Source: Acidobacteriota bacterium (GTDB taxonomy: Bacteria > Acidobacteriota > Blastocatellia > Pyrinomonadales > Pyrinomonadaceae). Taken from it: a stretch of DNA of 64,000 bases. The notes under the pieces were generated by a model. It was given only the letters and a program-made list of their open reading frames with translations. It had not been told where the DNA came from and did not search any database. Position 1 is the stretch's first letter. Every line of letters begins with the position of its first letter. Position numbers and translations under genes: made by a program. The stretch covers positions 1 to 64,000 of the forward strand of contig JAHBSJ010000014.1 in NCBI GenBank assembly GCA_019639155.1, given 5' to 3'. This document shows positions 25,655 to 35,398 of the stretch, piece by piece.

Positions 25655-27454
25655 CTATTTGGAACATCTTTCGGTCAAACGCTTCAGTCCGAGTGCGTCA
25701 GCATCCTCTGGATCGATCTCAAGCGCCGATGCCGAGTAGTTCTTCGCTTCAAGGCAATTACCGCGTTCAACAAAGATCTTGCCCAGCAGGACGTGGCTTT
25801 CGATCAGGCGGCTGTCCCAAAATATCGCCGTCTTTAGCGAACTGACAGCTTGATCGAGGTCGCGTCGGCGTATATGTATCTTGCCGAGCAACAGATAGCT
25901 TTCCGCACTCATCGGCTCACTCGCCAAAACGCTGCGAAGCGCGGTCATCGCCTCGTCGTCCTTTCCGTCCTTGACGAGCGTTCTTGCTCGTACGAGCAAT
26001 GCCTCCGTTTCGCTTATACGCGTTGTAATCGGCGTCGCAGCACGGCGACTCATAACTACGGTTAGAAAATCCTTCCTAGCCGGCTGATCGACACGCAGAT
26101 TGATCCCGGTGCCGTTCTTCGCCTTTGCCCATTCGCGTTCGAGCAATGCGTAGCGGTTTCCTTCGGTCAAGCTTCGCCGTGCCTGATCATCAACGTCCTT
26201 AGCGGTGGGGTCATTCAATGCTTCGAGCGTTTTTGCAAGCATGTAATACGATTCACCGTCACGCGGATTCAATGCAAGAGCCGCCCGAAACTGCGTTGCC
26301 GCCTCCGAAAAATTGCCGTTCAGGAACAAAGCGAATGCGTAATTGAAACGCACGGCGGAATTATCGTCGTCCGATTCGCTTGCCTGTTTCAGGAATTCGA
26401 TGCCCTCGTTGAGCAGCTTCGCCGCGTTGCCGGGATTCCGCTTTTCGGCACGCGACGCCTGAACCGATATTGAGCCAAGTGCATTGAAAACGGTCGTGAG
26501 CTTTAACTCCTCGGTCAGCGGCCGCATCGCCGCGAGTGCAGATTCGAAATTTCCCTGCTGCCAATAGATCACACCGATGTAGAATGACGCTTCGGCGAAT
26601 GCTTCATCGTTACAGTTCGACGGACGCTTTTCTGCACGAGCCGCTTCCCGGCATGTTTGCAATGCAGTTACGGTGCGCTCAAAAGCAGCGATAGCATCGG
26701 CAAGCTTCCTCTGACCAAGGTAATGATGGCCAAGTTCAAGAGCAGCCTCAGCGTAAATGCCACCCGATATACCATCCGCATAGAGCCTGCCCGCGTTGAT
26801 CAGAAAAACCTCGCGAGCCTGCGAGTCGTTGGTGATGAGGCCTTTGATATATGCTTCGAACGCTCGCCCGGGGATCTTGTTAGCAGATTCGATGAGTTGA
26901 TTCTGTGAGAACGGCAGAGATTTGTCGCGTTGATATAAGACCTGATAAGCTACCTGGCCCTGGATCGTTTGGAGATTCGCAAGTGCATCCGTTAGGTTGA
27001 TATCGCGGGTGATCTGGCGTCCATCGATAAGCTCGGTCATCAGTCGGCCTTCGTTGACACGTATTATGCGCGCGTTAACGTTGATCGTCGCTGCCACGTC
27101 CTTGTCCGCCGGTATTATGTTATAGCGGCCCGACACGAGAAGATTCGCGTTAGAGTCGCGGGCCATTTTCAAAGAAGCAGCAAGGCTCGGCAATGCGCTC
27201 AAAGGTATCCGCAGACGCTGCTGAACTATTTTTCGCTCATCGTTCGAGACGACATCGAGCCCGGGCACTTTCAGCAGTTCCGAAAGCGAGCCTGCGAACG
27301 ATTCGCCGACCCAATTAAACTCCGGCTTACCCGACGTATTCTCGAAGGGCAATATGATAACCCGGTCCGTCACCGTAGATTGCGCCGCAGCGGAAAATAC
27401 CGCAAACACAGCAACCACGGCCGCAACTAGTGATCTCTTCGCAAACTTTCTCAT
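25655..27454 (-). CDS. Secreted TPR-repeat protein with TolB-like N-terminal domain
   Basis: 599 aa. The ATG at 27454 gives the signal peptide FAKRSLVAAVVAVFAVFSAAAQ. A TolB/CsgG-like nucleotide-or-lipid-binding fold follows (RVIILPFENTSGKPEFNWVGES to TELIDGRQ). From about residue 200 to the end are TPR motifs, such as AEAALELGHHYLGQRKLADAI, AALALNPRDGESYYMLAKTL and ESYLLLGKIHIRRRDLDQAV. TPR arrays mediate protein-protein contacts; a role in envelope assembly or signalling is inference. The TTG start upstream (27499) was rejected because it would precede the signal peptide. Confidence 0.8.
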   Translation of the reverse strand: MRKFAKRSLVAAVVAVFAVFSAAAQSTVTDRVIILPFENTSGKPEFNWVGESFAGSLSELLKVPGLDVVSNDERKIVQQRLRIPLSALPSLAASLKMARDSNANLLVSGRYNIIPADKDVAATINVNARIIRVNEGRLMTELIDGRQITRDINLTDALANLQTIQGQVAYQVLYQRDKSLPFSQNQLIESANKIPGRAFEAYIKGLITNDSQAREVFLINAGRLYADGISGGIYAEAALELGHHYLGQRKLADAIAAFERTVTALQTCREAARAEKRPSNCNDEAFAEASFYIGVIYWQQGNFESALAAMRPLTEELKLTTVFNALGSISVQASRAEKRNPGNAAKLLNEGIEFLKQASESDDDNSAVRFNYAFALFLNGNFSEAATQFRAALALNPRDGESYYMLAKTLEALNDPTAKDVDDQARRSLTEGNRYALLEREWAKAKNGTGINLRVDQPARKDFLTVVMSRRAATPITTRISETEALLVRARTLVKDGKDDEAMTALRSVLASEPMSAESYLLLGKIHIRRRDLDQAVSSLKTAIFWDSRLIESHVLLGKIFVERGNCLEAKNYSASALEIDPEDADALGLKRLTERCSK

Positions 27455-27525
27455 CAAAAACACAAAAGATTCGCCCGAAGCGGAGCGAATCTCTGTCAAT
27501 TAAGATGCACTATCTATCAAAAAAG

Positions 27526-27600
27526 TGGTATCCGGTACGGGATTCGAACCCGTGTTGCCGCCGTGAAAGGGCGGTGTCCTAACCCCTAGACGAACCGGAC
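27526..27600 (-). tRNA. tRNA-Glu (anticodon UUC)
   Basis: On the minus strand the cloverleaf begins GTCCGGTTCGTCTAGGGG. The anticodon loop is CTTTCAC between CCGCC and GGCGG stems, so anticodon TTC. The T arm is CGGGTTCGAATCCCG. The acceptor ends ACCGGAT, discriminator A, and an encoded CCA. It follows the start region of the TPR gene. Confidence 0.95.
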
Positions 27601-27737
27601 ACAAAGCTCTTCGCCAAACAGCAGGCGAACAGATAGGCTATCGAAATCGTGCTTTTCTGTCAATTAGTCACACGCGAGTTCTGCTACGGCTGCCTGAATT
27701 AGCGGAAATTCAACTGATGGTTTAATGTATTCAGGAA

Positions 27738-30446
27738 ATGAAGCGCGTTTTTCTGATCGATTCGATGTCGCATATTTTTCGGGCGTTTTTCGCTCCGATG
27801 GGTATGCGCCAGGAGCCGATGCGTAACAGCAAAGGCCAGGTCACCCAAGCCGTTTTCGTATTTACGAATATGCTCCGCAAGCTGCTCAACGACGAGCGGC
27901 CCGAATATATTGCGGCTGTTTTTGACACGGCGGCACCGACTTTTAGGCACGACTCGTTTGAGGCGTACAAAGCAAATCGCGAGGAAATGCCCGACGAGCT
28001 CGCGCAGCAGCTACCGTTTATCGTTCGCGTCTGCGAGGCTTTCAATATTCCGATCCTGAAAATGGACGGCTACGAGGCTGACGACATTATCGGCACGCTC
28101 GCGAAAGAATGTGCAAAACGCAAGATGCAGGCCGTCATCGTTTCTAATGACAAGGACTTGTGCCAGCTTGTCCGCGACCCGTACGTGATCGCGATGCGGC
28201 AGAATTCCCAGAATCTAAAACGCAAAGTCCCCGTCCCGCCGGTCGAATGGTGCGACGAAGCGTGGGTAGTGAATAAGTTCGGCGTTCCGCCCGACAAGAT
28301 CATTGACCTGCTCGGCCTAATGGGCGATTCGGTCGATAACATTCCCGGTGCTCCCGGCATCGGCGAAAAAGGTGCGTTAAAACTCGTCCTCGAATACGGT
28401 TCGGCGATAGGTGCGATGGAAAATGCCGACAAGATATCGCACAAAACCTATCGCGAAAGCCTGCAGAACAATCGCGACATAATTCTGCAGTCACTTGAAC
28501 TCGCGACCGTACATTGCGAAGTGCCGATCAACGTCGATATCGAAGACCTCAAGCGGAAAGAACCAAACCGGGCAGCAGCATACGACCTCTTCCGTGAGCT
28601 CGAATTCAAGTCACTCACCAACGAATTTGCTGACGGTGCAGAAACCCCGACGGCTGAGAACGGCGGTCTTTTCGATGCGGTAGTTGGGCGTAGTGTCGAT
28701 ACTCATTACTCGGTGATTTCGAAGCGCGTCGATCTGGACAAGCTCGTCCGTCGGCTATTTGAAAATACGGACCTCTCCATTCACGTCAACGACGCGAACT
28801 CAAATGAAAAAGCGAGCGTTTACGACAAATTGCCGCCGCTCGGAGTTGCTTTTGCTCTCGGGAACGGCGAGTCGTTTTACGTCGATCTTGAGAATTTCGA
28901 CGGCGATGCCACAACGCCGATACATGACATTCTTACGAATCCGTATTTCTCTGTTTCAGCCCACGACGCAAAGCGCAATACAGGATCCCTGCTAAAGCTT
29001 GGTATACGGCCGACAAATTTTAAGAACGACATATTGATCGCTGCTTATCTGCTTGAATCGACGCGGTCGAGCTATCCTGTCGATTTTCTCGCTCAGATCT
29101 ACGGCGATATCGATGCCGCTCGTGCGATTCCTGACGGCTGGGACGAAAAACAGTTCCGCACCGCGGAAAGTGCCGATCTGATCGCTCGCACGCTGCCGGT
29201 GATGACCGCGAAACTCCGCGAGAACAAGCTCGAAAGTGTCTATCGCGATATCGAGATGCCGACGATCGATGTGTTGGTCGATATCGAGCTCGCAGGTATG
29301 AAGGTCGATGGCGACAATCTCATCGCCTTTTCCGAGACGATCTCGAAAGACCTCGACGAGATCAGTAAAAAGATCTATGGCATTGCCGGCCGCGAATTTA
29401 ACATCGGCTCGCCGAAGCAGGTTGGCGAGATATTCGGCGAACTTAATATAGAGACGGGCAAAAAGACCGCGACCGGCCAAATATCGACTAGCCATGACGT
29501 TCTCGTCGAACTCGCCCAGACTTACGAGATCGCACAGTTGATCATAGATTATCGCGAGATGGACAAGCTGAAGGCGACCTATGCCGACGCTCTGCCGAGA
29601 ATGATCCGCGCCGACGGTCGCGTTCACGGTTGTCTGAATCAAACGGTCGCCGCAACGGGCCGTCTCTCATCGACAGAGCCGAATTTGCAGAACATTCCCG
29701 TCCGCACCGAACTCGGCCAGCAGATCCGGCGTGCCTTCATTCCGGAGAAAGGCAATAAGCTCATTTCAGCGGATTATTCTCAGCTCGAACTTCGCATTCT
29801 CGCCCACATCACGCAGGATGAGCGGATGCTCGAAGCTTATAAAAACAATGAAGATATTCACGCGCAGACAGCTCGGCTAGTTTTCGGCGCTACTGACGAG
29901 AAAGACCTGAAAGAAAAACGCCGCCTCGCAAAGATCGTAAATTTCGGTATCGCATACGCAGTTGAAGCATACGGCCTGTCAACGCGTGTCGGTATCTCGA
30001 AACAGGAAGCCCGAAAGGTCATCGACGATTATTTCGCGACATACAAAGGGATCCGCGAATACATGGACCGCATTCCTCAAGAAGCGAAGAAGCAGGGCTT
30101 TATCACATCGCTTTTTGGCCGCCGACGCTATTTCCCGTCCATCAACGACCGCAATTTCGCCATCCGTTCGCGTGCTGAACGCGAAGCGATCAATATGCCG
30201 ATCCAAGGCACCGCAAGCGACATCGTTAAGATCGCGATGATACGCGTCGGAAGATCTCTTCGCGATGCAGGACTTGCGACAAAGATGATAATGCAGGTCC
30301 ACGACGAGCTGCTTTTCGAGGCTCCCGAAAACGAGGTGAAGCCCGCTACCGATATCATCGTTCGCGAAATGGAGAATGCCGCTACGCTGGACGTGCCGCT
30401 GGTTGTTGAGATCGGCTTTGGCGACAATTGGATGGATGCAAAATAG
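27738..30446 (+). CDS. polA: DNA polymerase I, apparently without active 3'-5' exonuclease
   Basis: 902 aa. Fills gaps in repair and replaces Okazaki primers. The 5'-nuclease domain (residues 1-290) shows FLIDSMSHIFRAFFAP, AVFDTAAPTFRH, KMDGYEADDIIGTLA and GDSVDNIPGAPGIGEKGA. The exonuclease-like middle (about 310-500) lacks the DxE motif, so proofreading is probably dead as in Taq. The polymerase part has GRLSSTEPNLQNIPVR, motif A DYSQLELRILAH, motif B KIVNFGIAYAVEAYGLS and motif C QVHDELLFEAP. In motif B the usual NFGxxYG reads NFGIAYA. The MFS gene start overlaps its 3' end. Confidence 0.93.
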   Translation: MKRVFLIDSMSHIFRAFFAPMGMRQEPMRNSKGQVTQAVFVFTNMLRKLLNDERPEYIAAVFDTAAPTFRHDSFEAYKANREEMPDELAQQLPFIVRVCEAFNIPILKMDGYEADDIIGTLAKECAKRKMQAVIVSNDKDLCQLVRDPYVIAMRQNSQNLKRKVPVPPVEWCDEAWVVNKFGVPPDKIIDLLGLMGDSVDNIPGAPGIGEKGALKLVLEYGSAIGAMENADKISHKTYRESLQNNRDIILQSLELATVHCEVPINVDIEDLKRKEPNRAAAYDLFRELEFKSLTNEFADGAETPTAENGGLFDAVVGRSVDTHYSVISKRVDLDKLVRRLFENTDLSIHVNDANSNEKASVYDKLPPLGVAFALGNGESFYVDLENFDGDATTPIHDILTNPYFSVSAHDAKRNTGSLLKLGIRPTNFKNDILIAAYLLESTRSSYPVDFLAQIYGDIDAARAIPDGWDEKQFRTAESADLIARTLPVMTAKLRENKLESVYRDIEMPTIDVLVDIELAGMKVDGDNLIAFSETISKDLDEISKKIYGIAGREFNIGSPKQVGEIFGELNIETGKKTATGQISTSHDVLVELAQTYEIAQLIIDYREMDKLKATYADALPRMIRADGRVHGCLNQTVAATGRLSSTEPNLQNIPVRTELGQQIRRAFIPEKGNKLISADYSQLELRILAHITQDERMLEAYKNNEDIHAQTARLVFGATDEKDLKEKRRLAKIVNFGIAYAVEAYGLSTRVGISKQEARKVIDDYFATYKGIREYMDRIPQEAKKQGFITSLFGRRRYFPSINDRNFAIRSRAEREAINMPIQGTASDIVKIAMIRVGRSLRDAGLATKMIMQVHDELLFEAPENEVKPATDIIVREMENAATLDVPLVVEIGFGDNWMDAK

Positions 30447-31695
30447 TTCATCCACAATTCCTGCATTTGCCTGGGCCATTCTCGCCGTGGCGACGTTCGC
30501 ATTACTCGTCAGCAATGGATTGTCGATCAGCGGCCTGCCGCCTTTTTACAAACCGATAAGAGAAGAGTTTGTCGCGACCGGTATTGTAAATGCCTCCGTC
30601 GCCGAAACTTTCATCGCAAACGGAGCCAACATCACGTTTCTGATGTCGGGACTTTTCTCTCTGGTCGGCGGCTGGCTAGTTACGCGATTTCGCTTGCGGC
30701 CGATGATGATGGTCGGCTGCGTAATGCTCGGAGCAGGAACGTTGCTGTTAAGCTTTGCGGATTCGGTCCCGGTTTTTTATATTTCGCGATTTCTGATGGG
30801 TGCATCGTTGGGTTTTGTCGGCGTCGCTCCTTGTATAGTTCTCGTGACGCGTTGGTTTTCGTCGCGTCGCGGACTTGCACTCGGCATTCTGCTCACAGGT
30901 ACAAGCCTAGGCGGTGCCGTCGTTCCGCTGCTCGCTCAACCTTTAATTGCGCAATACGGGTGGCGAACGGCTCTGATGATGTTGAGCCTGCTGGTGTGGG
31001 CGTTCTTATTGCCGCTGATCGTTTTTGTTGTACGCGATACTGCGGCGATCGGCGAGAAAGCGGCAGATGCGGCGGAGGAAATTTCAGGCGCAACACTCGG
31101 CCAGGCGCTAAGAACACCACTTTTCTGGGCAATTGCCGCTTGCGGTGCACTCGTTTTTTATCCGATCTTTGCTACGACTCAGCAGTTCATTCTTTACTTG
31201 CAGACGCCGCGGATCGGTATTTCTGCTGAGACCGCCGCTCTAGCTCAGTCACTGCTGTTCACAGTCGGCATCGGCGGACGGTTTCTCGCAGGATATCTAA
31301 GTGACAAGCTCGGAACTATCGCCGTAACAATATTCTGCGCGGGACTTATGTTCGCTGCATCGCTTGTGCTTTTGAACCTTACCGCATCGAACGCATTCCT
31401 CTTTTTACTGCCATTCGCCGTCGGTTATGGCGGGACGTTCGTTCTGCTGCAGCGTTTGACGGTTGACACGTTCGGCGAGCGTGAATCTGCGAAGATACTC
31501 GGAGCCCTTACGATGATCGAGGTCATTGGTGCCGCCATTGGCGGGCGTGTTACAGGCTATCTCGCTGACGCAAATGGCGGCGATTACACCACCGCATTCT
31601 ACGCGGTAACTGTCGTCTGTGCGGCTGCTTTCACCTCGACCATCGTTATTTTCCTGCTGAGAAAAAGACAAAGCCCGCTAGCGGCGGGCTTTTGA
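30436..31695 (+). CDS. Major facilitator superfamily transporter
   Basis: 419 aa with about 12 hydrophobic helices. [19 protein letters not shown] and the [13 protein letters not shown] loop are MFS-like; a second-half [13 protein letters not shown] matches the loop 8-9 signature. The ATG at 30436 overlaps the end of polA by 11 bp. The substrate cannot be told; the class looks like monocarboxylate/oxalate-type (MCT) carriers. The transcription terminator lies inside the last codons, so the C-terminal RQSPLAAGF is encoded by its stem. Confidence 0.8.
   Translation: MQNSSSTIPAFAWAILAVATFALLVSNGLSISGLPPFYKPIREEFVATGIVNASVAETFIANGANITFLMSGLFSLVGGWLVTRFRLRPMMMVGCVMLGAGTLLLSFADSVPVFYISRFLMGASLGFVGVAPCIVLVTRWFSSRRGLALGILLTGTSLGGAVVPLLAQPLIAQYGWRTALMMLSLLVWAFLLPLIVFVVRDTAAIGEKAADAAEEISGATLGQALRTPLFWAIAACGALVFYPIFATTQQFILYLQTPRIGISAETAALAQSLLFTVGIGGRFLAGYLSDKLGTIAVTIFCAGLMFAASLVLLNLTASNAFLFLLPFAVGYGGTFVLLQRLTVDTFGERESAKILGALTMIEVIGAAIGGRVTGYLADANGGDYTTAFYAVTVVCAAAFTSTIVIFLLRKRQSPLAAGF
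31671..31693 (+). terminator. Terminator embedded in the MFS coding end
   Basis: AAGCCCGC, loop TAGCG, GCGGGCTT, then TTT. The T-run holds the first base of the stop codon TGA at 31693-31695. Confidence 0.85.
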
Positions 31696-31699
31696 GATT

Positions 31700-31775
31700 T
31701 GGTGGAGATGAGGGGGATCGAACCCCTGACCTCAGCATTGCGAACGCTGCGCTCTCCCAGCTGAGCTACATCCCC
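31700..31775 (-). tRNA. tRNA-Ala (anticodon CGC)
   Basis: On the minus strand GGGGATGTAGCTCAGCTGGG starts the cloverleaf. The anticodon stem CAGCG/TGCTG holds loop TTCGCAA, anticodon CGC. The T arm is GGGGTTCGATCCCC. The acceptor ends CATCTCC, A, then CCA, so CCA is encoded. It decodes GCG. Confidence 0.93.
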
Positions 31776-31848
31776 AATAAACAGTTAAGAGTTTAGAGTT
31801 TGGAGTGGCGAGTTTCAAGAATGATAGCCCCTCTCCGCTCTCGTCTTT

Positions 31849-32103
31849 CTACTGAACACCGGCCGGCAAGAGTGAGCCCTTGGGGTCGGATGCAAACGCA
31901 TAGCCGTCCTCGATCTTGCCGACAATGCCGTGAAAATTGATCTCGCCGTCGTTCGTTACGACCACGACGACATCGCCCGGGCTATACTTATTCTCGTCGA
32001 TCGGGAATTTGATGACGGTCGCGTTTCCGTTCTCTTGCGAAACTACGTCATAATCAAAGGTATCCGCGTTAAAACTGATGGTCTGACAAAATGAAACTTC
32101 CAT
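31849..32103 (-). CDS. Small conserved-looking beta-rich protein
   Basis: 84 aa, no signal peptide. It looks like a small OB/SH3-like barrel: VIKFPIDENKYSPGDVVVVVTND, then INFHGIVGKIEDGYAFASD (each quoted only up to the family-like strands). I do not recognise the family. It precedes the EEP gene start by about 50 bp downstream on the same strand. No clear ribosome site was identified. It could bind nucleic acid or protein. Confidence 0.55.
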   Translation of the reverse strand: MEVSFCQTISFNADTFDYDVVSQENGNATVIKFPIDENKYSPGDVVVVVTNDGEINFHGIVGKIEDGYAFASDPKGSLLPAGVQ

Positions 32104-32152
32104 AAGAATAGTCTAAGGTCCAAAGCCAAAAGTCCAAAATCGAAACCATAGG

Positions 32153-33346
32153 CTAAGCAGACTTGAACTTAACCTCAACTGTTATCGGATCGTGATCAGA
32201 CAACGGTTCGCCAAGTCCACTGACAAGGCCGCCGATGGTTTGCGGCGATGTCTCGGGGGCAAGCTCAAGTTCCTTGGCCGCGAACCAATCGAGCCGCGTT
32301 GAAACCTTGCCTCCTACGCGTCCGGCCGCCCAGAAAATGAATGGGAAACACCATTCGGGTACCCAGTCTCGAAGATTGGTGTTCTTTTCGATGCTGGCGA
32401 CATCGTAATGCAGAGTCCCGACGCCTAGGTTGTTAAACTCACGAAAAGCGAACCCGCGGTTCTCCAGATCAGTGAAAAGAGGCTTTTCAAAAAATCGTTC
32501 GGGGTGCGGCAAATGGTTAAGAGCGACATTCTTCGGCCCCATAAAAACGCGTCGCCAATAGCCAATTATCGCCCGGGTCGAGCTCTGCGAATTAAAACCG
32601 GTCGTGTTCCAATCACCGCCGATCAGCGTCGGCATGGGCGGCAGAGTTTCTAGATGATCGAGGATCATCTGCATCTGTAGCCGGCGATGTGAACGGGAAC
32701 AATGCGCGTCCAGATGAACGGTGACCGCGCGAAATACGCTGCTCGGATGCTCGATGTCCGCCATCAGCGCACGCAGACGGCCGAGGCGTTTTTCCTTGCC
32801 CCACATCTTGTCCTTTCCGTTCGGTATCGGGATCGCGTGAATATTACGCATCCGCCATCGCGAGAACATCGCGACGCCGTGCAGCGAGACGGTATTCTCA
32901 CCTTCCATCTCCGCCTCAACACCGCTTCCCTTTTGAAGTGGAACGTAAACCGGCGCAAAGGCGTAATTCAGCCCAAGTTCTCGAGCGATCTCTTGAGCAA
33001 CAAAGCGATTCCCGCTTCGTGCCATGCCGTGATCGAGTTCCGAAAATAGCAAAACATCGCGGCCCTGCAGCCTTTCATCGGTTTTAAGAGCTTCAATAAT
33101 GCCGTCGAGCTCGATACCGCGTTCGAGGTTCCACGCGATCGCCCGGATCGCATCCACCGATTGATCGGCTGATGGTCTGCCCGCAAATTCTTCGCCGACG
33201 ACCAAATTGAGCAGCCTTTCAGCCTCTTCGCCAACCTTACGCCAGATCGCCGCAGCCTCAAGCTCCGCCGCCGACTCAAACTTGAGCAGCTCGGGAAAAT
33301 ATCGATTCAGGTCGTGATCGAAGGACTCAGGCGGGTGCGTCTGCAT
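32153..33346 (-). CDS. Endonuclease/exonuclease/phosphatase-family enzyme
   Basis: 397 aa. After a helical N-terminal region, the EEP fold is clear: AIAWNLERG (Asn), LLFSELDHG (catalytic Glu), VTVHLDAHCSRSHRRLQM, LIGGDWNTTG (GDxN) and LSDHDPITVEV (SDHxP). The metal and catalytic set is complete. The family includes nucleases, phosphodiesterases and sphingomyelinase-like enzymes; the substrate is unknown and there is no signal peptide. It lies 28 bp downstream of the ATP-grasp gene, probably in one operon. Confidence 0.85.
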   Translation of the reverse strand: MQTHPPESFDHDLNRYFPELLKFESAAELEAAAIWRKVGEEAERLLNLVVGEEFAGRPSADQSVDAIRAIAWNLERGIELDGIIEALKTDERLQGRDVLLFSELDHGMARSGNRFVAQEIARELGLNYAFAPVYVPLQKGSGVEAEMEGENTVSLHGVAMFSRWRMRNIHAIPIPNGKDKMWGKEKRLGRLRALMADIEHPSSVFRAVTVHLDAHCSRSHRRLQMQMILDHLETLPPMPTLIGGDWNTTGFNSQSSTRAIIGYWRRVFMGPKNVALNHLPHPERFFEKPLFTDLENRGFAFREFNNLGVGTLHYDVASIEKNTNLRDWVPEWCFPFIFWAAGRVGGKVSTRLDWFAAKELELAPETSPQTIGGLVSGLGEPLSDHDPITVEVKFKSA

Positions 33347-33374
33347 TCAATATTGGCGGGCAACAATTGAACGG

Positions 33375-34592
33375 TCAATCGTCATACCGTTCCTTAACCG
33401 GGGCTACTGCCAGGAAATCATTTGTTATCCGATCAGTATAGATATTCAAAAGTTCATCAATTCGTTCGCGGCTATTCGAGCGAAATATCAATCCGACATG
33501 CTTTGGCTTTTTCACGCGATATACGATCTCCTCATCAGTATAATTCGACGTGTCCGGTTCGTCAGTGTTCGCCAGTGCGAGAGCGATGCCGGCATACTCT
33601 TTGTGCAATTTAGGCAGTTTGTAGGGTTTCTCTTTGTCTGCGATCTCAAGTTTCGCCCATTCACGCCACAGATTGAAACCCGATGCGTGCTCCAAAACGT
33701 TCGCGATATATGCTCCGCCGACGCGGCACGCGACCTCAAGCAGATAGAATTCGCCAGTTTCGGCACACTGCAAGAATTCGGCGTGGGTTACGCCTTTCTC
33801 GAGATCGAAAGCCTTCAGCAACTGCTTATTCAGCTTCTCCAAATTCTTTCGCTCAGGAGCGTCGTATGGCACGATGGAGGACGTGAACACACCGCCGTAA
33901 TGCGACACTTTGAACGGCGTCGTACCGTACTGGCTGACGCCGGAGGCACGGACCTTCTTGTCTTCGACCACTGAATCTATATGAAAAACCTTGCCCTCGA
34001 TAAATCGCTCAATAACGAACTGGGACGGATGGTCGCGCCAATTGTTTCGGTTGTCGAGATCCGTTAGAACGTCCCAAACCTGCTGTTTTGTCTCGCATTT
34101 TCTGATGCCGAATGCAGATACCTCGTGTCGCGGTTTGACGATCCACGGAGCCGGGACGCGGTCGAGGAACTCATCGATCTCCGACATATTGAACGCGCCC
34201 ACGAACTCCGGACACGGAATATCCTTCGAAGAAGCGAGGTTACGCATCGTCAGCTTGTCGCGAAATCGACGAAGGTAGGAGCTGGTAACCCCGGGCAGCT
34301 GCAAATGCTCGCGTGTGAGCGCACCGGTGATAACGTCAAATTCATCGAGTCCGACGACATGGTCAATTTTCGCGGCCCCTGCGACGTTCGTGATCGCACG
34401 CACATAATCGACCGGCTGAGCGTTGTCTTCGACCGTCCTGACGTCGTTGATATTTGTCCAAACCCATGGGCTATCCAACAGGCTTTTCCGCGTTACCAGC
34501 GTAACCTGCCAGCCAGCCTCATGGGCTTCTTCGATGAATTCATTACCCTTGTGTTCGCTTGCTATGCAGACGATATGTTTTGACATACTCAT
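33375..34592 (-). CDS. ATP-grasp domain ligase
   Basis: 405 aa (403 if the second ATG at 34586 is used; neither has a clear ribosome site). The N-terminal Rossmann-like domain (HIVCIASEHKGNEFI) precedes the ATP-grasp core: WIVKPRHEVSAFGIRKC (phosphate-binding Lys), FVIERFIEGKVFHIDSV and GVTHAEFL to YLLEVACRVGGAYI (metal-binding Glu and Asn/Arg-type loop). The family makes C-N or C-S bonds by acyl phosphate. The substrate is unknown. First gene of a minus-strand operon with the EEP enzyme. Confidence 0.82.
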   Translation of the reverse strand: MSMSKHIVCIASEHKGNEFIEEAHEAGWQVTLVTRKSLLDSPWVWTNINDVRTVEDNAQPVDYVRAITNVAGAAKIDHVVGLDEFDVITGALTREHLQLPGVTSSYLRRFRDKLTMRNLASSKDIPCPEFVGAFNMSEIDEFLDRVPAPWIVKPRHEVSAFGIRKCETKQQVWDVLTDLDNRNNWRDHPSQFVIERFIEGKVFHIDSVVEDKKVRASGVSQYGTTPFKVSHYGGVFTSSIVPYDAPERKNLEKLNKQLLKAFDLEKGVTHAEFLQCAETGEFYLLEVACRVGGAYIANVLEHASGFNLWREWAKLEIADKEKPYKLPKLHKEYAGIALALANTDEPDTSNYTDEEIVYRVKKPKHVGLIFRSNSRERIDELLNIYTDRITNDFLAVAPVKERYDD

Positions 34593-34692
34593 TCGACACG
34601 GCTAAGAAAAAAACCGTGACCTCATCATTTCGACTACGGTTTTATTTTGCACTAAAAGAATGCAACAATCTAGGCATCGGTATTGACGTTTT

Positions 34693-35391
34693 ATGGGTGA
34701 GATCGATATTGCCAACCTGATCAGCCATTTGGTCATATTTCTCGTCGTTTTGCTCCTCGCCATCTCTGCACACGAGGCCGGGCATGCTTGGACATCCTGG
34801 AAATACGGGGACGATACCGCATATATGTTGGGCCGTGTAACGCTAAATCCGGTAGCACATACGGACCCCATTGGAACGCTCCTGATCCCGATCGCAGCAT
34901 TCATCTTCGGCTCGGTCGGCGGTGCATTGGCGTCGATCCCTTTGATCGGTTGGGGCAAACCGACGCCCGTAAACCCGAACAATTGGACGAAATACAAAGA
35001 AGCGAATGTAATGGTATCGATCGCGGGGATCGTTGCAAATATCATCATCGCAACCGTTGGCTTCTTCATTTTCAAGTTCATGATCGAATTCGGCGTTATA
35101 AACGCCGGCAATATTGATTCCGGACTGATCAAGCCGATCGTCATCTTTCTCAATTATCTCGTGATGCTGAACGTCTCGCTGGCGGTCTTCAACCTGCTGC
35201 CGTTTCCGCCGCTTGACGGAAGCAAAGTGCTCTCTACGTTCCTTCCGCCGAGTTTTCAGCCCGTTTTCGAGATGCTTGAGCAATACGGTTTTTTGATACT
35301 GATGCTCCTAGTCTATTTCGGCATCATCGGGCTGATAATCAGGCCGTTCTACCAATTGGTCCAATACCTTCTGCTGACGCCGTGGTTTTGA
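34693..35391 (+). CDS. Site-2 protease-type membrane metallopeptidase (M50)
   Basis: 232 aa with five or six helices. AISAHEAGHAW carries HExxH in the second helix and FNLLPFPPLDGSK holds the conserved Asp ligand (NxxPxPxxDG). Compact proteins of this type cleave substrates inside the membrane. The next gene, trpS, begins 7 bp later, as commonly seen in related genomes. The substrate is unknown. Confidence 0.9.
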   Translation: MGEIDIANLISHLVIFLVVLLLAISAHEAGHAWTSWKYGDDTAYMLGRVTLNPVAHTDPIGTLLIPIAAFIFGSVGGALASIPLIGWGKPTPVNPNNWTKYKEANVMVSIAGIVANIIIATVGFFIFKFMIEFGVINAGNIDSGLIKPIVIFLNYLVMLNVSLAVFNLLPFPPLDGSKVLSTFLPPSFQPVFEMLEQYGFLILMLLVYFGIIGLIIRPFYQLVQYLLLTPWF

Positions 35392-35398
35392 TTTGACG

